Origin: Neolewinella litorea
GTDB lineage: Bacteria; Bacteroidota; Bacteroidia; Chitinophagales; Saprospiraceae
NCBI RefSeq assembly: GCF_004803465.1
Contig: NZ_SRSF01000001.1
Span: 868,501-932,500 of the forward strand
DNA length: 64,000 nt
Direction of reading: 5' to 3'
The notes under the pieces are model-generated. The model was not told the origin of the DNA. It made no database searches and saw only the letters and a list, made by a program, of their open reading frames with translations. Shown here one piece after another: positions 46,177-55,147 of this stretch. Position numbers and translations under genes: made by a program. The stretch's first letter is position 1. Each line of letters begins with the position of its first letter.

Positions 46177-47490
46177 ATGGGTCCACTGTACCCACTTCTA
46201 TCCGCAGCCAGTTGCTTGCTGCTGCTATTTATCCATTCCTCCTGTACACCAACTGCGGAGCGTTCTACCGGAACCGTCCATGTAGATTACGCCGATTCTA
46301 CGGGCTACCACCTGGTGCGAAACGGACAACCCTTCGTAGTGAAGGGGGGAGCCGGTGCCAATCACTTGCCTTTACTAAAAGAACTGGGGGGGAATACCGT
46401 AAGGGTATACGACCCCGCCAAACTGGAAGCGACCCTCGAGCAGGCCGAAACATTGGGACTGGCAGTCGTGGCGGATATTCCCCTGCCCGCATATTACCGG
46501 GGGGAGGATTATGTCGGACTTTCCCAGCCGGGACTTACGGATTCCGTACTTGCGGTGGTGGATCGGTTCCGGGACCATCCCGCCCTACTGTTCTGGATGC
46601 TGGGCAATGAGGTCTTCACCGAGGGATACGACCGCGCCTACATGAAGCGCTACAATGCCCTGGCGCGGGCCGTACGCGAACACGATCCCAACCACCCCAT
46701 CAGTACCGGGGTCATCCCCCATCAGCTGCTCAAATTGAAAATAAGCCTGACGGGCCCCGACGTGGATTTTCTGTCGCTGAACATTTTCGGCAACCTGTCG
46801 AATTTCGACCAACTGAAAAAGTACCTCACCCCAATCTGGCGTGGACCGTACCTGATCTCGGAATGGAGCTTCAACGGTCCGTGGGAAGCTGAAAATACCC
46901 TGTGGGGAGCCCCCATTGAATCTCCCAGTCCTACCAAAGCCACTCATCTGGCGGAACGCTACCGGCGTGATTTGGCCGATCCCGAGTCGGACCGTATGCT
47001 GGGCGATCTTGTGTTTTACTGGGGCCAGAAGTACGAGCGCACCCCCACCTGGTTCAGTCTGCTGAGCCCGGAGGGTGCCGTGAGCGAGATGGCCTTTGCG
47101 CTGGGCAACATATGGCAAGGGCGTCAGTTACCGTTTCCCGGTCCGCGCGTAGAATACCTGTTGCTGAATGAAATGGGTGCCCGGGACAACATCTTCCTCA
47201 CCCCCGGCGCGGAGGCGACGGCGACCGTGCGCTACCTTACTGAACCGGTTGGCAACCTCACGGTGAGATGGGAAATCCGGGCCGAAGACTGGCTGGGGCG
47301 CGGAGAGGTAGGCGCCGGCCCGGAGGCCTTGCCCGGCCTATTTAAATCGACTAGCTTAACAGAGGCAACTTTCCAGGCTCCGCTCGCTCCCGGTCCTTAC
47401 CGCATCTTATACCAGGTGATGGACACTGCCGGATACTTTGCTACGGCCAACATTCCCTTTTACGTACTTTCCCCTGCACATGCTAAATGA
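46177..47490 (+). CDS. lipoprotein TIM-barrel glycoside hydrolase (GH2/GH5-like)
   Basis: A 437-residue lipoprotein (signal to Cys23, HSSC). The TIM barrel begins with VRNGQPFVVKGGAGANH and LGGNTVRVYD, and has the clan A catalytic pair: acid/base E145 in FWMLGNEVF and nucleophile E229 in LISEWSFNG. The C-terminal part (about 340-437) is a beta-rich Ig-like domain. It precedes and overlaps the GT2 synthase gene by 11 bp, so the two are translationally coupled. A role in trimming or remodelling the polysaccharide made by that synthase is inferred. The exact GH family and linkage are undecided. Confidence 0.85.
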   Translation: MGPLYPLLSAASCLLLLFIHSSCTPTAERSTGTVHVDYADSTGYHLVRNGQPFVVKGGAGANHLPLLKELGGNTVRVYDPAKLEATLEQAETLGLAVVADIPLPAYYRGEDYVGLSQPGLTDSVLAVVDRFRDHPALLFWMLGNEVFTEGYDRAYMKRYNALARAVREHDPNHPISTGVIPHQLLKLKISLTGPDVDFLSLNIFGNLSNFDQLKKYLTPIWRGPYLISEWSFNGPWEAENTLWGAPIESPSPTKATHLAERYRRDLADPESDRMLGDLVFYWGQKYERTPTWFSLLSPEGAVSEMAFALGNIWQGRQLPFPGPRVEYLLLNEMGARDNIFLTPGAEATATVRYLTEPVGNLTVRWEIRAEDWLGRGEVGAGPEALPGLFKSTSLTEATFQAPLAPGPYRILYQVMDTAGYFATANIPFYVLSPAHAK

Positions 47491-50400
47491 CCCCGTAGTC
47501 CGGAACCCTACCGAAGGCGAACAGATCATCATACGGTTGCTGATCGTCACGGGATTGTTGTGCATTCTCAATTTTAGCTACTTCTTCTTTCAGCCCCAGT
47601 ATTTCGGCCACCCGCTGCTGTTTACCCTGCTTTGTATTGTACTTGCCTACGGATTGATCCGCGACCTTACCCTGTGGTATTACTACGCCTCCATTACGGT
47701 TCCGGAGACGCCAGAACTGAAACGGCATTTCACGGTGGATATCCTCACCACCTACTTCCCAGGGGAACCGTACGACATGATCGTCAATACCCTGACGGCG
47801 ATACAGAACATCACGTACCCGCACACCACTTACCTGTGCGACGAGGCCAATGATCCTTACCTTAAGGAACTGTGCGCCGAGATGGGCATCGTGCACGTGA
47901 CCCGCACCGTCCGCGTAGACGCCAAAGCCGGCAACATCAACAACGCGCTGCGGCAGGCTACGGGGGAGATTTGTCTGGTGCTGGATCCCGATCACGTCCC
48001 GCAACCGGATTTCCTCGATCACATCGTACCCCACTTTCAGGATGAGTCCATCGGCTTCGTACAAACGGTACAGGCCTACTACAATAAGTTTGACACCGTA
48101 GTAGCCAAGGGTTCGGCCCAGCAGACCTTCCACTTCTACGGGCCGATGATGATGACCATGAATGCCTACGGGACGGTCAATGCCATCGGTGCCAACTGTA
48201 CCTTCCGCCGCAAGGCCCTCGACAGCATCGGTGGCCACGCACCGGGCCTGGCGGAAGATATGCACACCGCTATGCTCCTGTACCGGGAGGGCTGGAAGTC
48301 GGTATACGTGCCCCGCATCCTGGCCAAGGGGCTCGTACCCGCTACCATTACTGCCTACTTCAAGCAACAGCTGAAGTGGTCCAGGGGCACCTTCGACCTG
48401 TTCGTCAAGGTCTACCCCCGCATCTTCTCCAAATTGACGTGGAGGCAACGACTCCACTACGCGCTGTTGCCGGTGCACTACCTGGCCGGGGTGATTTACC
48501 TCATCGGTTTCTTCATTCCTATTTTATCACTGGTGCTTTCCGAGGCTCCGTGGACGGGCAACTTTGTCTACTTCCTGATCATCATCGGCCCCGTGCTTTT
48601 CACCTCCTTCATTCTGCGTTTCTACATCCAGAAGTGGTTGATTTCGGACGATGAACGCGGGTTCCATATCGTCGGGGGAATCCTGGAGATCATCACCTGG
48701 TGGATCTTCACCCTCGGGTTCGTGTATACAATCTTTGATAAGAAGGTACCCTACTTGCCCACCCCCAAAGAAGGAGAGGACGTAACCCATTTCTCGCTGT
48801 TGCTGCCGAACCTGGCCATCGGCGTACTTTCGCTTGGCGCGATCGCGTATGGCTTACCGCGGGACTTTACGCCTTTCTCCATCATCATGGCCGGATTTGC
48901 GCTGCTGAACGCCGCTTTCATGTTCTTCAGCGTTTATCTTGCCTTTGCCGTCACTAACGAGACCGGGAATCTGAGGGAGCGGTTGCCGGCCCCGGCGCGC
49001 ACCCTTGGTCGGCACGCCAAACGCCAGCTGCTCTGGGCGCTGGATACCATGACCCTTACCGTGCGAAAACTCGCTCCCCTGCTGCTGGTCGGGGTACTGG
49101 TTTCCGCCCTGACCCTGATGTCTATATACGACCGACAGGGATTTGCTATGATTGAGTCCGTTCCCACCACCGTTGAGCTTTCCACTACTCCGCTCCTGGG
49201 TATCTTTTATCCGGCGGGACCTACGGGATTAACCTCCCTCGAGCGGGTGACGGAACTGGAAGACCGCTTACTGACGCATACCGACATCATTTCCAGCTAC
49301 ATCCCCTGGAGTGGCAGTGCAGATCCGGAGGCGGAAATGCAACACCTGCAGGATATTGTTGAACGGGGCTCCACCCCCCTGATCACCTGGGAACCCTGGG
49401 TCAGCCACTTTCCCGGTAGCGACAGCATGGCAGCTCTTGCCCGGGAAGAGCAAGCCCTCTCCTACATTGCCAACGGACGATTCGACGATTACATCAACGC
49501 TTTTGCGGGGCGGGTAGCCAGGCTGGAGAAGCCGGTCTACCTGCGCTTCGCCCATGAGTTTGACAATCCCGACTACCCCTGGTCGCCCCGCGGCAATAAC
49601 CAACCGGAAGACTTCGTGGCTGCCTGGCGACACGTTCATAACCTGTTCCAGCAAGCGGGCGCCAAGAACGTCCGCTGGGTCTGGAACCCCTGGAAGCCCA
49701 AGGCTATGCAGGAGTACTATCCCGGAGAGGCCTACGTGGATTTCGTGGGACTGACAAACCTGAACTATGGCCCTCTGGAGGGCGGTCCGCAGTCAAACTC
49801 CTTCACCGACCTCTATGCTCCCTTCGCTGCGGCGATGGAGGATCTGCCCGGGGAAGATGTTATCCTGGCGGAGTTCGGTACGCTTGGGACGCCCGCCGAA
49901 AAGCGGGACTGGCTGGTAGCGGCGCGGCGAAGCATTCTGGAAGATCACCCCGAAATCAGGGCCATTGTCGCCTTCAACAGCGCCTTTGACAGGAACATTC
50001 CCCAGGGCGCGGACTATCCGGGCGATGTACTGGATTGGACCGCCGATCCGGCCTTGCTCTTCAACCCCGAAACAGCCGCGAACTTCGTGTCCATCCGGGA
50101 GGCTGAATGCTGGGCCCCACCTGCCGCCTCCACCTACCTTGCCCTGCCCGACCGACCGGTGCGGGCCGTGGGGTACAAGAAAGGCGAAGGCTGGAGTACG
50201 CACCAGTACGTTCCTTCCCGCGCCAATCTGGAACACGATTTCAGTCTGATGCGCGAAGCAGGCATCAACACCATCCGGATCACCAATCCGGGAATCTACG
50301 CCCACAACCTTTTTACTATTTCGCAGGAATACGGACTGGACGTTATAATGAATTTCTGGATCCCGGAAACCCACGATTTCGTGTCCGACACGCTCGAGTT

Positions 50401-51277
50401 GGCCGAGCTTCGGGAGCAAATACTAGAGAAGGTGGCCAACAACCGCGACCGTGGCACCCTGCTGCACTACAGTTTCGGCAACGACCTGCTGGCCCGCCTT
50501 GCTGACCTCCACCTACAGCCGAACCTCCACGCCCAGCGCATCGCTTACCTGAATTGGTTGGGCGGCCTTATCCAGGACATCAAGAAACTGGACGATCGGC
50601 ATCCGGTGATGATCTCCGTACTCGCCGCGCCCGGCGTTGAGCGAGTGATTGAAGACTTCCACCTGCTCAAGGGGCCCGCCGACGCGGTAGGCCTGATCGT
50701 GGGCAGTCTGACTTCCCTGGAACGGGTAAGGCATCTTACGGAGCAATACAAAGGTCGGCTGGTAGTCAGCGATATCGGGATCGAACCGCTCCGCAATTTG
50801 AGGAAGAGCGAGGAGTCCCAATACACGGTGATCAACAACTGGCAGAACGAGTGGCGCCGCACCAAACTGACCTTTGACGGACTGCTGGATTTCCGGGCCC
50901 GGCGTACCCCCACCTTTACGGCGGTGGCGAATTACTGGAACGACGATAAAGCCCAGGACGTAGAAATTCCCGAAATCGCCGTCCTTCCCCCCGCGCTGCA
51001 GCCCTATGTGGGTGGCATCTACCACTACCGCGCCATGGTGCTTGACGAGAAGGGCTGGGTACCGGCCGACAGCCTGGCCCTCGAGAAATATACTTTTGAA
51101 TGGAGCCTGGTGAAACTGGATACCTTCCAGAATCCCATTGCGCTGAAGATGCTTAAGGAGGAAGGCCCCGTACTGAAACTTGCCATGCCGCCCAACCACC
51201 TTCAGTATCGGGTATTGCTTACCGCCACGGACGGCCGTTACAGCCGATCGGCTCAGTCTCCACTGCTACCGCGCTGA
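47480..51277 (+). CDS. membrane GT2 polysaccharide synthase fused to GH26-like and second TIM-barrel domains
   Basis: A 1265-residue protein. The ATG at 47480 overlaps the preceding gene by 11 bp. Residues 1-75 carry two transmembrane helices. The GT2 domain has D169-P-D171 (VLDPDHVPQP), A-E-D at 258-260 (LAEDMHTAM) and Q296-Q-L-K-W300, where the usual R of the QxxRW motif is K. About six more transmembrane helices follow (330-560). A GH26-like domain (about 575-880) has H692-E693 (RFAHEFDNP) and E798 (ILAEFGTLG). The final domain (about 895-1265) resembles the upstream glycosidase but has D1002 (FGNDLL) and D1098 (VVSDIGIEP) where catalytic Glu are expected. It probably makes and processes a beta-glycan; the product is unknown. 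Confidence 0.88.
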   Translation: MLNDPVVRNPTEGEQIIIRLLIVTGLLCILNFSYFFFQPQYFGHPLLFTLLCIVLAYGLIRDLTLWYYYASITVPETPELKRHFTVDILTTYFPGEPYDMIVNTLTAIQNITYPHTTYLCDEANDPYLKELCAEMGIVHVTRTVRVDAKAGNINNALRQATGEICLVLDPDHVPQPDFLDHIVPHFQDESIGFVQTVQAYYNKFDTVVAKGSAQQTFHFYGPMMMTMNAYGTVNAIGANCTFRRKALDSIGGHAPGLAEDMHTAMLLYREGWKSVYVPRILAKGLVPATITAYFKQQLKWSRGTFDLFVKVYPRIFSKLTWRQRLHYALLPVHYLAGVIYLIGFFIPILSLVLSEAPWTGNFVYFLIIIGPVLFTSFILRFYIQKWLISDDERGFHIVGGILEIITWWIFTLGFVYTIFDKKVPYLPTPKEGEDVTHFSLLLPNLAIGVLSLGAIAYGLPRDFTPFSIIMAGFALLNAAFMFFSVYLAFAVTNETGNLRERLPAPARTLGRHAKRQLLWALDTMTLTVRKLAPLLLVGVLVSALTLMSIYDRQGFAMIESVPTTVELSTTPLLGIFYPAGPTGLTSLERVTELEDRLLTHTDIISSYIPWSGSADPEAEMQHLQDIVERGSTPLITWEPWVSHFPGSDSMAALAREEQALSYIANGRFDDYINAFAGRVARLEKPVYLRFAHEFDNPDYPWSPRGNNQPEDFVAAWRHVHNLFQQAGAKNVRWVWNPWKPKAMQEYYPGEAYVDFVGLTNLNYGPLEGGPQSNSFTDLYAPFAAAMEDLPGEDVILAEFGTLGTPAEKRDWLVAARRSILEDHPEIRAIVAFNSAFDRNIPQGADYPGDVLDWTADPALLFNPETAANFVSIREAECWAPPAASTYLALPDRPVRAVGYKKGEGWSTHQYVPSRANLEHDFSLMREAGINTIRITNPGIYAHNLFTISQEYGLDVIMNFWIPETHDFVSDTLELAELREQILEKVANNRDRGTLLHYSFGNDLLARLADLHLQPNLHAQRIAYLNWLGGLIQDIKKLDDRHPVMISVLAAPGVERVIEDFHLLKGPADAVGLIVGSLTSLERVRHLTEQYKGRLVVSDIGIEPLRNLRKSEESQYTVINNWQNEWRRTKLTFDGLLDFRARRTPTFTAVANYWNDDKAQDVEIPEIAVLPPALQPYVGGIYHYRAMVLDEKGWVPADSLALEKYTFEWSLVKLDTFQNPIALKMLKEEGPVLKLAMPPNHLQYRVLLTATDGRYSRSAQSPLLPR

Positions 51278-51283
51278 CGCACG

Positions 51284-51320
51284 AAGGGCCCACCGCCGTT
51301 CGGCGATGGGCCCTTGTTGT
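51284..51320 (+). terminator. hairpin terminator after the synthase gene
   Basis: A 9-bp outer stem AAGGGCCCA/TGGGCCCTT (51284-51292 with 51307-51315) and a 4-bp inner stem with loop GTTC, followed by GTTGTTT. It lies 7 bp after the stop and directly precedes the tRNA-Pro 3' end on the other strand. Confidence 0.75.
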
Positions 51321-51327
51321 TTCCCAG

Positions 51328-51402
51328 TCGGGGCACCAGGATTCGAACCTGGGGCCTCCTGCTCCCAAAGCAGGCACGCTAACCGGACTGCGCTATGCCC
51401 CG
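51328..51402 (-). tRNA. tRNA-Pro (anticodon TGG)
   Basis: A 75-nt cloverleaf on the minus strand. Acceptor CGGGGCA (51402-51396) pairs with TGCCCCG, and the discriminator A is at 51328. Anticodon stem-loop CCTGC-TTTGGGA-GCAGG gives anticodon TGG (51367-51365). T-arm CCAGG-TTCGAAT-CCTGG. CCA is not encoded. It lies 3 bp after tRNA-Ser. Confidence 0.95.
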
Positions 51403-51405
51403 TGG

Positions 51406-51493
51406 CGGAGACGGCGGGATTCGAACCCGCGGTACCCTGTTAGGGTACGTCGATTTAGCAAACCGGTGGTTTCAGCCACTCACCCACGTCTCC
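51406..51493 (-). tRNA. tRNA-Ser (anticodon GCT)
   Basis: An 88-nt type II tRNA on the minus strand. Acceptor GGAGACG (51493-51487) pairs with CGTCTCC (51413-51407), discriminator G at 51406. Anticodon loop TTGCTAA gives GCT. The long variable arm is GTACCC-TAACA-GGGTAC, and the T-arm is GCGGG-TTCGAAT-CCCGC. It is transcribed with tRNA-Pro. Confidence 0.95.
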
Positions 51494-51725
51494 GGGTATT
51501 GTGCTGACGGCCCTTCTCCCTTATCAGGTTCGATAGCCGTCATTGCTAAAGCGACGCAAATGTAAGGTGCCCTTGTCGCTTTGAAAAGCAACCGGGGAAA
51601 AAAAGTGTGAGACCGGCATTTTACTTGTTCCCTTTTCACCCGCCAGCTGTTCGACTAAGTTGCCCCGCCCCCTGCCACCGGGCGATCTAAGGTGGCTATT
51701 CCCAGATACTCCCGTCCAGCCTTAC

Positions 51726-51733
51726 TACCTTTG
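51726..51733 (+). promoter_or_regulatory. Bacteroidota-type -7 element upstream of the ALDH gene
   Basis: TACCTTTG matches TAnnTTTG exactly, 22 bp before the start codon. No convincing TTTG -33 element was found at the usual spacing. Confidence 0.45.
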
Positions 51734-51755
51734 CTGGCCCTAACCATAAGCGATC

Positions 51756-53279
51756 ATGAATACAGATTTTATCCAGGAACTCGGCCTTGAAGCCGACAAC
51801 GACGGAACCAGCACCGGCCGGCAAGGCCACCACAACACCGAGGCCCACATCAGCAGCCATTCGCCAGTAGATGGAGCCCAGATCGGACGGGTCAGCATTA
51901 CGACGCCCGAGCAATACGAGGCGGTGATTAACCAGGCAACGGAGGCCTTTCGGCACTGGCGTACCGTGCCCGCCCCGCGGCGCGGTGAGATCGTACGGCA
52001 GTATGGTGAGGCCCTGCGCGAACACAAGGACGCCCTCGGCCGACTCGTCAGCTACGAAATGGGAAAAAGCCTGCAGGAAGGCTGGGGCGAAGTTCAGGAG
52101 ATGATCGACATCTGCGACTTTGCGGTCGGGCTTAGCCGTCAGCTGCACGGCCTGACCATGCATTCCGAGCGGCCCCTGCACCGGATGTATGAGCAGTACC
52201 ACCCCCTGGGCATCGTCGGGGTGATCTCCGCGTTCAACTTCCCCGTGGCCGTGTGGAGCTGGAATGCCATGATCGCCCTAGTGTGTGGTGACGTGGTCGT
52301 CTGGAAACCAAGTGAAAAGGCTCCCCTGTGTGGCGTTGCCTGCCAGAATATCTGGGCCAAGGTAGCCGCCGACAACGACCTACCGGAGGGAATCTCCAAC
52401 CTGGTCAACGGCGACTATACCATCGGTGAACTCATGACGCAGGACAAGCGGATCCCCCTGATCTCCGCTACCGGATCTACCCGCATGGGTAAGGCCGTGG
52501 CGCAGACCGTAGCCGCGCGCCTGGGTAAATCGTTGCTTGAACTGGGTGGCAACAACGCCATCATCATCACCCCATCCGCGGACATGGATCTCGTGCTCAC
52601 CGGTGCCCTGTTCGGCGCCGTGGGTACCTGCGGCCAGCGCTGTACCAGCACCCGCCGCCTGATCATTCACGAGAGCCGCTATGAAGAGGTACGCGACAAA
52701 CTGGCGAAAGCCTACGGACAACTGAAGATCGGCGACCCCCTGGATGAAAAGAACCACGTCGGCCCGCTCATCGACGAGCAATCCGTTGAAACCTACCTCC
52801 AGGCCATCGAGGGTATCAAGAACGAAGGCGGCAAGATGGTGGTCGAGGGTGGCCGCATCGACGGCCTGGGTTCGAACTGCTACGTCAAACCCTGCATCGC
52901 GGAGGTAGAGCCCGACAGCGAGATGGCGCAGCAGGAAACCTTCGCACCGATTCTTTACCTGATGAAGTACCGCGACCTCGATGAGGCCATCGAGATCCAG
53001 AATAGTGTGCCGCAGGGACTTTCCTCGGCCATCATGACCACCAACCTGCGCGAAAGCGAACGCTTCCTCAGTCCTACCGGCAGCGACTGCGGCATCGCCA
53101 ACGTCAACATCGGCACCAGCGGAGCCGAGATCGGAGGGGCATTCGGCGGTGAAAAAGAAACCGGCGGCGGGCGCGAATCGGGCTCCGATGCCTGGAAAGT
53201 GTACATGCGCCGGCAGACGAACACCATCAACTACTCCACCGAATTGCCGCTGGCCCAGGGCATCTCCTTTAACCTGTAG
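51756..53279 (+). CDS. aldehyde dehydrogenase, ALDH7 (alpha-aminoadipic semialdehyde dehydrogenase) type
   Basis: A 507-residue NAD(P)-dependent aldehyde dehydrogenase. Catalytic C296 (TCGQRCTSTRR), general base E262 (LLELGGNNA), N161 (ISAFNFPVAVW), NAD-binding GSTRMG at 240-245, and the C-terminal IGGAFGGEKETGGGRESGSD. 'FNFPVAVWSWNAMIALV' and 'GGNNAIII' are characteristic of ALDH7A1/antiquitin-like enzymes, which oxidise 2-aminoadipate 6-semialdehyde in lysine degradation. It has its own -7 element and stands apart from neighbours. A metabolic link with the phospho-lyase fusion 6 kb away is inferred. Confidence 0.92.
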   Translation: MNTDFIQELGLEADNDGTSTGRQGHHNTEAHISSHSPVDGAQIGRVSITTPEQYEAVINQATEAFRHWRTVPAPRRGEIVRQYGEALREHKDALGRLVSYEMGKSLQEGWGEVQEMIDICDFAVGLSRQLHGLTMHSERPLHRMYEQYHPLGIVGVISAFNFPVAVWSWNAMIALVCGDVVVWKPSEKAPLCGVACQNIWAKVAADNDLPEGISNLVNGDYTIGELMTQDKRIPLISATGSTRMGKAVAQTVAARLGKSLLELGGNNAIIITPSADMDLVLTGALFGAVGTCGQRCTSTRRLIIHESRYEEVRDKLAKAYGQLKIGDPLDEKNHVGPLIDEQSVETYLQAIEGIKNEGGKMVVEGGRIDGLGSNCYVKPCIAEVEPDSEMAQQETFAPILYLMKYRDLDEAIEIQNSVPQGLSSAIMTTNLRESERFLSPTGSDCGIANVNIGTSGAEIGGAFGGEKETGGGRESGSDAWKVYMRRQTNTINYSTELPLAQGISFNL

Positions 53280-53377
53280 TTCTTCCGTCGCCGGATCGCG
53301 GCAATACCCGCTGCGTCCGGCGACGGTATGTTTCTGGGAACGCCCTACACTACCCTCACCCTTAAATTGCTACCGCT

Positions 53378-54406
53378 TTGAATTTTCACCTCGTTTCTGG
53401 CGGTTGCGGCTTTGTTGGCCGCAATATGGTCAAGCGGTTATACCGGACGACCACCGACAAAATTATCTTCGTCGACAACCTGAGCGTGGGTACCCACCCG
53501 AGCACGTGGCTCGACGTCGAGCGCGTCCGTCAGGAAGGAGAACTGGAAATTTTCGGCTCCGACGAGCGGCTGCTGTTCCTGAAGCAGGATTTTCGAAAGT
53601 TTTTGCGGGACATCATTGACGATGAGGACTATATCCGCGACCACTACGCTTCCGACTTCAGGCGATTCAGCGACGTGTTCCATTTCGCCGCCATCGTCGG
53701 CGGGCGATCCACCATCGAAGGCGACCCCATGAAGGTGGCCCTGGACCTCAGTATTGACGCGGAATTCTTCTACTGGGTCACCCGTCACCGCCCGGACAGG
53801 ACGCTGTACCCCTCCAGTTCCGCAGCCTACCCCATCGACTTACAGACCGAAGGCGACGCCATCGCCCTGGCGGAGTCGGACATTAATTTCAAGAAAATGG
53901 GGGAGCCGGACATGACCTACGGCTGGTCCAAACTCACGGGTGAATTTCTGGCCAAGACGGCCGCCGAGCATTACAACCTCAAGGTTACCTGTATCCGTCC
54001 CTTCTCGGGCTACGGGGAAGACCAGGACCTGTCCTACCCCATTCCGGCCATTGCCGCCCGCATCGCGCGCCGCGAGGATCCGGTGGAAGTGTGGGGAACG
54101 GGCCGGCAGGGCCGCGACTTTGTCCACATCGACGACGTGCTCGACTGCATCTTCTTCGCCATGGACCGGGTCACCGACGGATCGGCCATCAACATCGGCC
54201 GCGGCGAACTGCTGTCCTTCATCGACATCATCCACACGATGTGCGACATTGAAGGGTATCAGCCCGAAATCAAGCAACTGCTCGACAAACCGGTAGGCGT
54301 CTTCAGCCGCTACTCCAATATGGACCACGTTCACGCCATGGGCTGGAGGGCCAAAATCTCGGTACGGGAGGGGATGCGGCGGGTTTTGGAGGCGCAGAAG
54401 GGGTAA
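53378..54406 (+). CDS. NAD-dependent sugar-nucleotide epimerase/dehydratase
   Basis: An extended SDR of 342 residues. The TTG at 53378 is the start, since LNFHLVSGGCGFVG places the GGxGFxG motif within the first 15 residues and no ATG precedes it. Other motifs are FVDNLSVGTHP, HFAAIVGGRSTIEGD (the HxAA motif), SSSAAYP and the active-site pair YGWSKLTGEF (Y-x-x-x-K). 'RPFSGYGEDQDL' and GRDFVHIDDV fit NDP-sugar 4-epimerases and 4,6-dehydratases. The product cannot be decided. It probably supplies an activated sugar to the downstream glycosyltransferase. The stop codon is inside the left arm of the inverted repeat that bounds the four-helix-bundle cassette. Confidence 0.88.
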   Translation: MNFHLVSGGCGFVGRNMVKRLYRTTTDKIIFVDNLSVGTHPSTWLDVERVRQEGELEIFGSDERLLFLKQDFRKFLRDIIDDEDYIRDHYASDFRRFSDVFHFAAIVGGRSTIEGDPMKVALDLSIDAEFFYWVTRHRPDRTLYPSSSAAYPIDLQTEGDAIALAESDINFKKMGEPDMTYGWSKLTGEFLAKTAAEHYNLKVTCIRPFSGYGEDQDLSYPIPAIAARIARREDPVEVWGTGRQGRDFVHIDDVLDCIFFAMDRVTDGSAINIGRGELLSFIDIIHTMCDIEGYQPEIKQLLDKPVGVFSRYSNMDHVHAMGWRAKISVREGMRRVLEAQKG

Positions 54407-54464
54407 GGAGTTACTGTGTTAAGGGGTCAATGGGTCAATGGCTACCACTTGCCCTCGCTTTGCT
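54398..54464. repeat. left inverted-repeat arm of the four-helix-bundle cassette
   Basis: AAGGGGTAA (54398-54406), AAGGGGTCAA (54421-54430) and CCCTCGCTTTGCT (54452-54464) each have an exact reverse complement in the right arm at 55192-55200, 55183-55192 and 55148-55160. GGGTCAAT is also tandemly duplicated at 54424-54439. The TAA stop of the epimerase gene is part of the arm. Confidence 0.7.
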
Positions 54465-54617
54465 GGGGTATTAGCCCGCGGTCGTCTTCAGTATTAATTG
54501 ATTTGACGTCTTTTGATAGGTGCAATTTGCTGGCTTACTGGCTGTGCCAGTATGGACGCGAACCAGGCGTATCGTCCCTGCCGCTTACCTTTGGCGACTG
54601 CTTGAAATTCTTGTCAT

Positions 54618-55073
54618 ATGGACCTGGGCGATAATTACCTGCCGGAACCGGAGGAATCCTTTGTATTACAAGATTCGGATAGCCCTTATGGCGGTAATTC
54701 CACCGAACGAATCAATTTCATCCATACCCTGAGAGGGCGTACCAAAGCTGCGGCGGTCGCGATCATCAACTTTCTTGAAACGGACCGCCCGTCGATTGCT
54801 ATGCGGGAAGTAAGCCGGCAACTCATCCGCTCCGCTACCTCGACCGCGGCAAACTACCGGGCGGCCTGTTTGGCCAGATCCGGCCGGGAATTCTTCGCTA
54901 AAATGTCAATCGTGGTCGAGGAAGCCGATGAAACCGTATTCTGGTTGGAAATCCTCTACGAATCTAACCTTGGGGTTAACAAAGATGCACTAATTCCGCT
55001 CGGACGGGAATGGCGTGAGATCAGCAAAATCATGAGCAAAGCCAGAAGCTCCTACCGAAAAAAGAAACTTTAA
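54618..55073 (+). CDS. four-helix-bundle protein (S23/23S-rRNA intervening-sequence family)
   Basis: A 151-residue helical protein. After a variable N-terminus (about 1-30) comes the S23 family pattern: RTKAAAVAIINFLE, SRQLIRSATSTAANYRAAC (the hallmark 'Q-x-x-R-S-x-x-S-x-x-x-N-x-x-E/A'), FFAKMSIVVEEADETVFWL and a final helix. Members were first seen as ORFs in intervening sequences inside 23S rRNA genes of Leptospira and others. In Bacteroidota many copies occur outside rRNA. Here it stands between two polysaccharide genes and is bounded by inverted repeats. Function unknown; the ring-forming relative bAvd binds nucleic acid. Confidence 0.85.
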   Translation: MDLGDNYLPEPEESFVLQDSDSPYGGNSTERINFIHTLRGRTKAAAVAIINFLETDRPSIAMREVSRQLIRSATSTAANYRAACLARSGREFFAKMSIVVEEADETVFWLEILYESNLGVNKDALIPLGREWREISKIMSKARSSYRKKKL

Positions 55074-55147
55074 ATCCTATACCCTGAGAGACGCGAGGGG
55101 AAATTGCATTCTTGACGACCAGACAACCCTATGACTCAAAACCCCCG

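Noticed and set aside
51328-51493. tRNA-Ser/tRNA-Pro pair as an integration hotspot
   Set aside because: No duplicated tRNA 3' end, integrase gene or composition change was found nearby.
54407-54617. Short ORFs before the four-helix-bundle gene
   Set aside because: They have no recognisable sequence, and the region is better explained by the inverted-repeat arm and flanking noncoding DNA.
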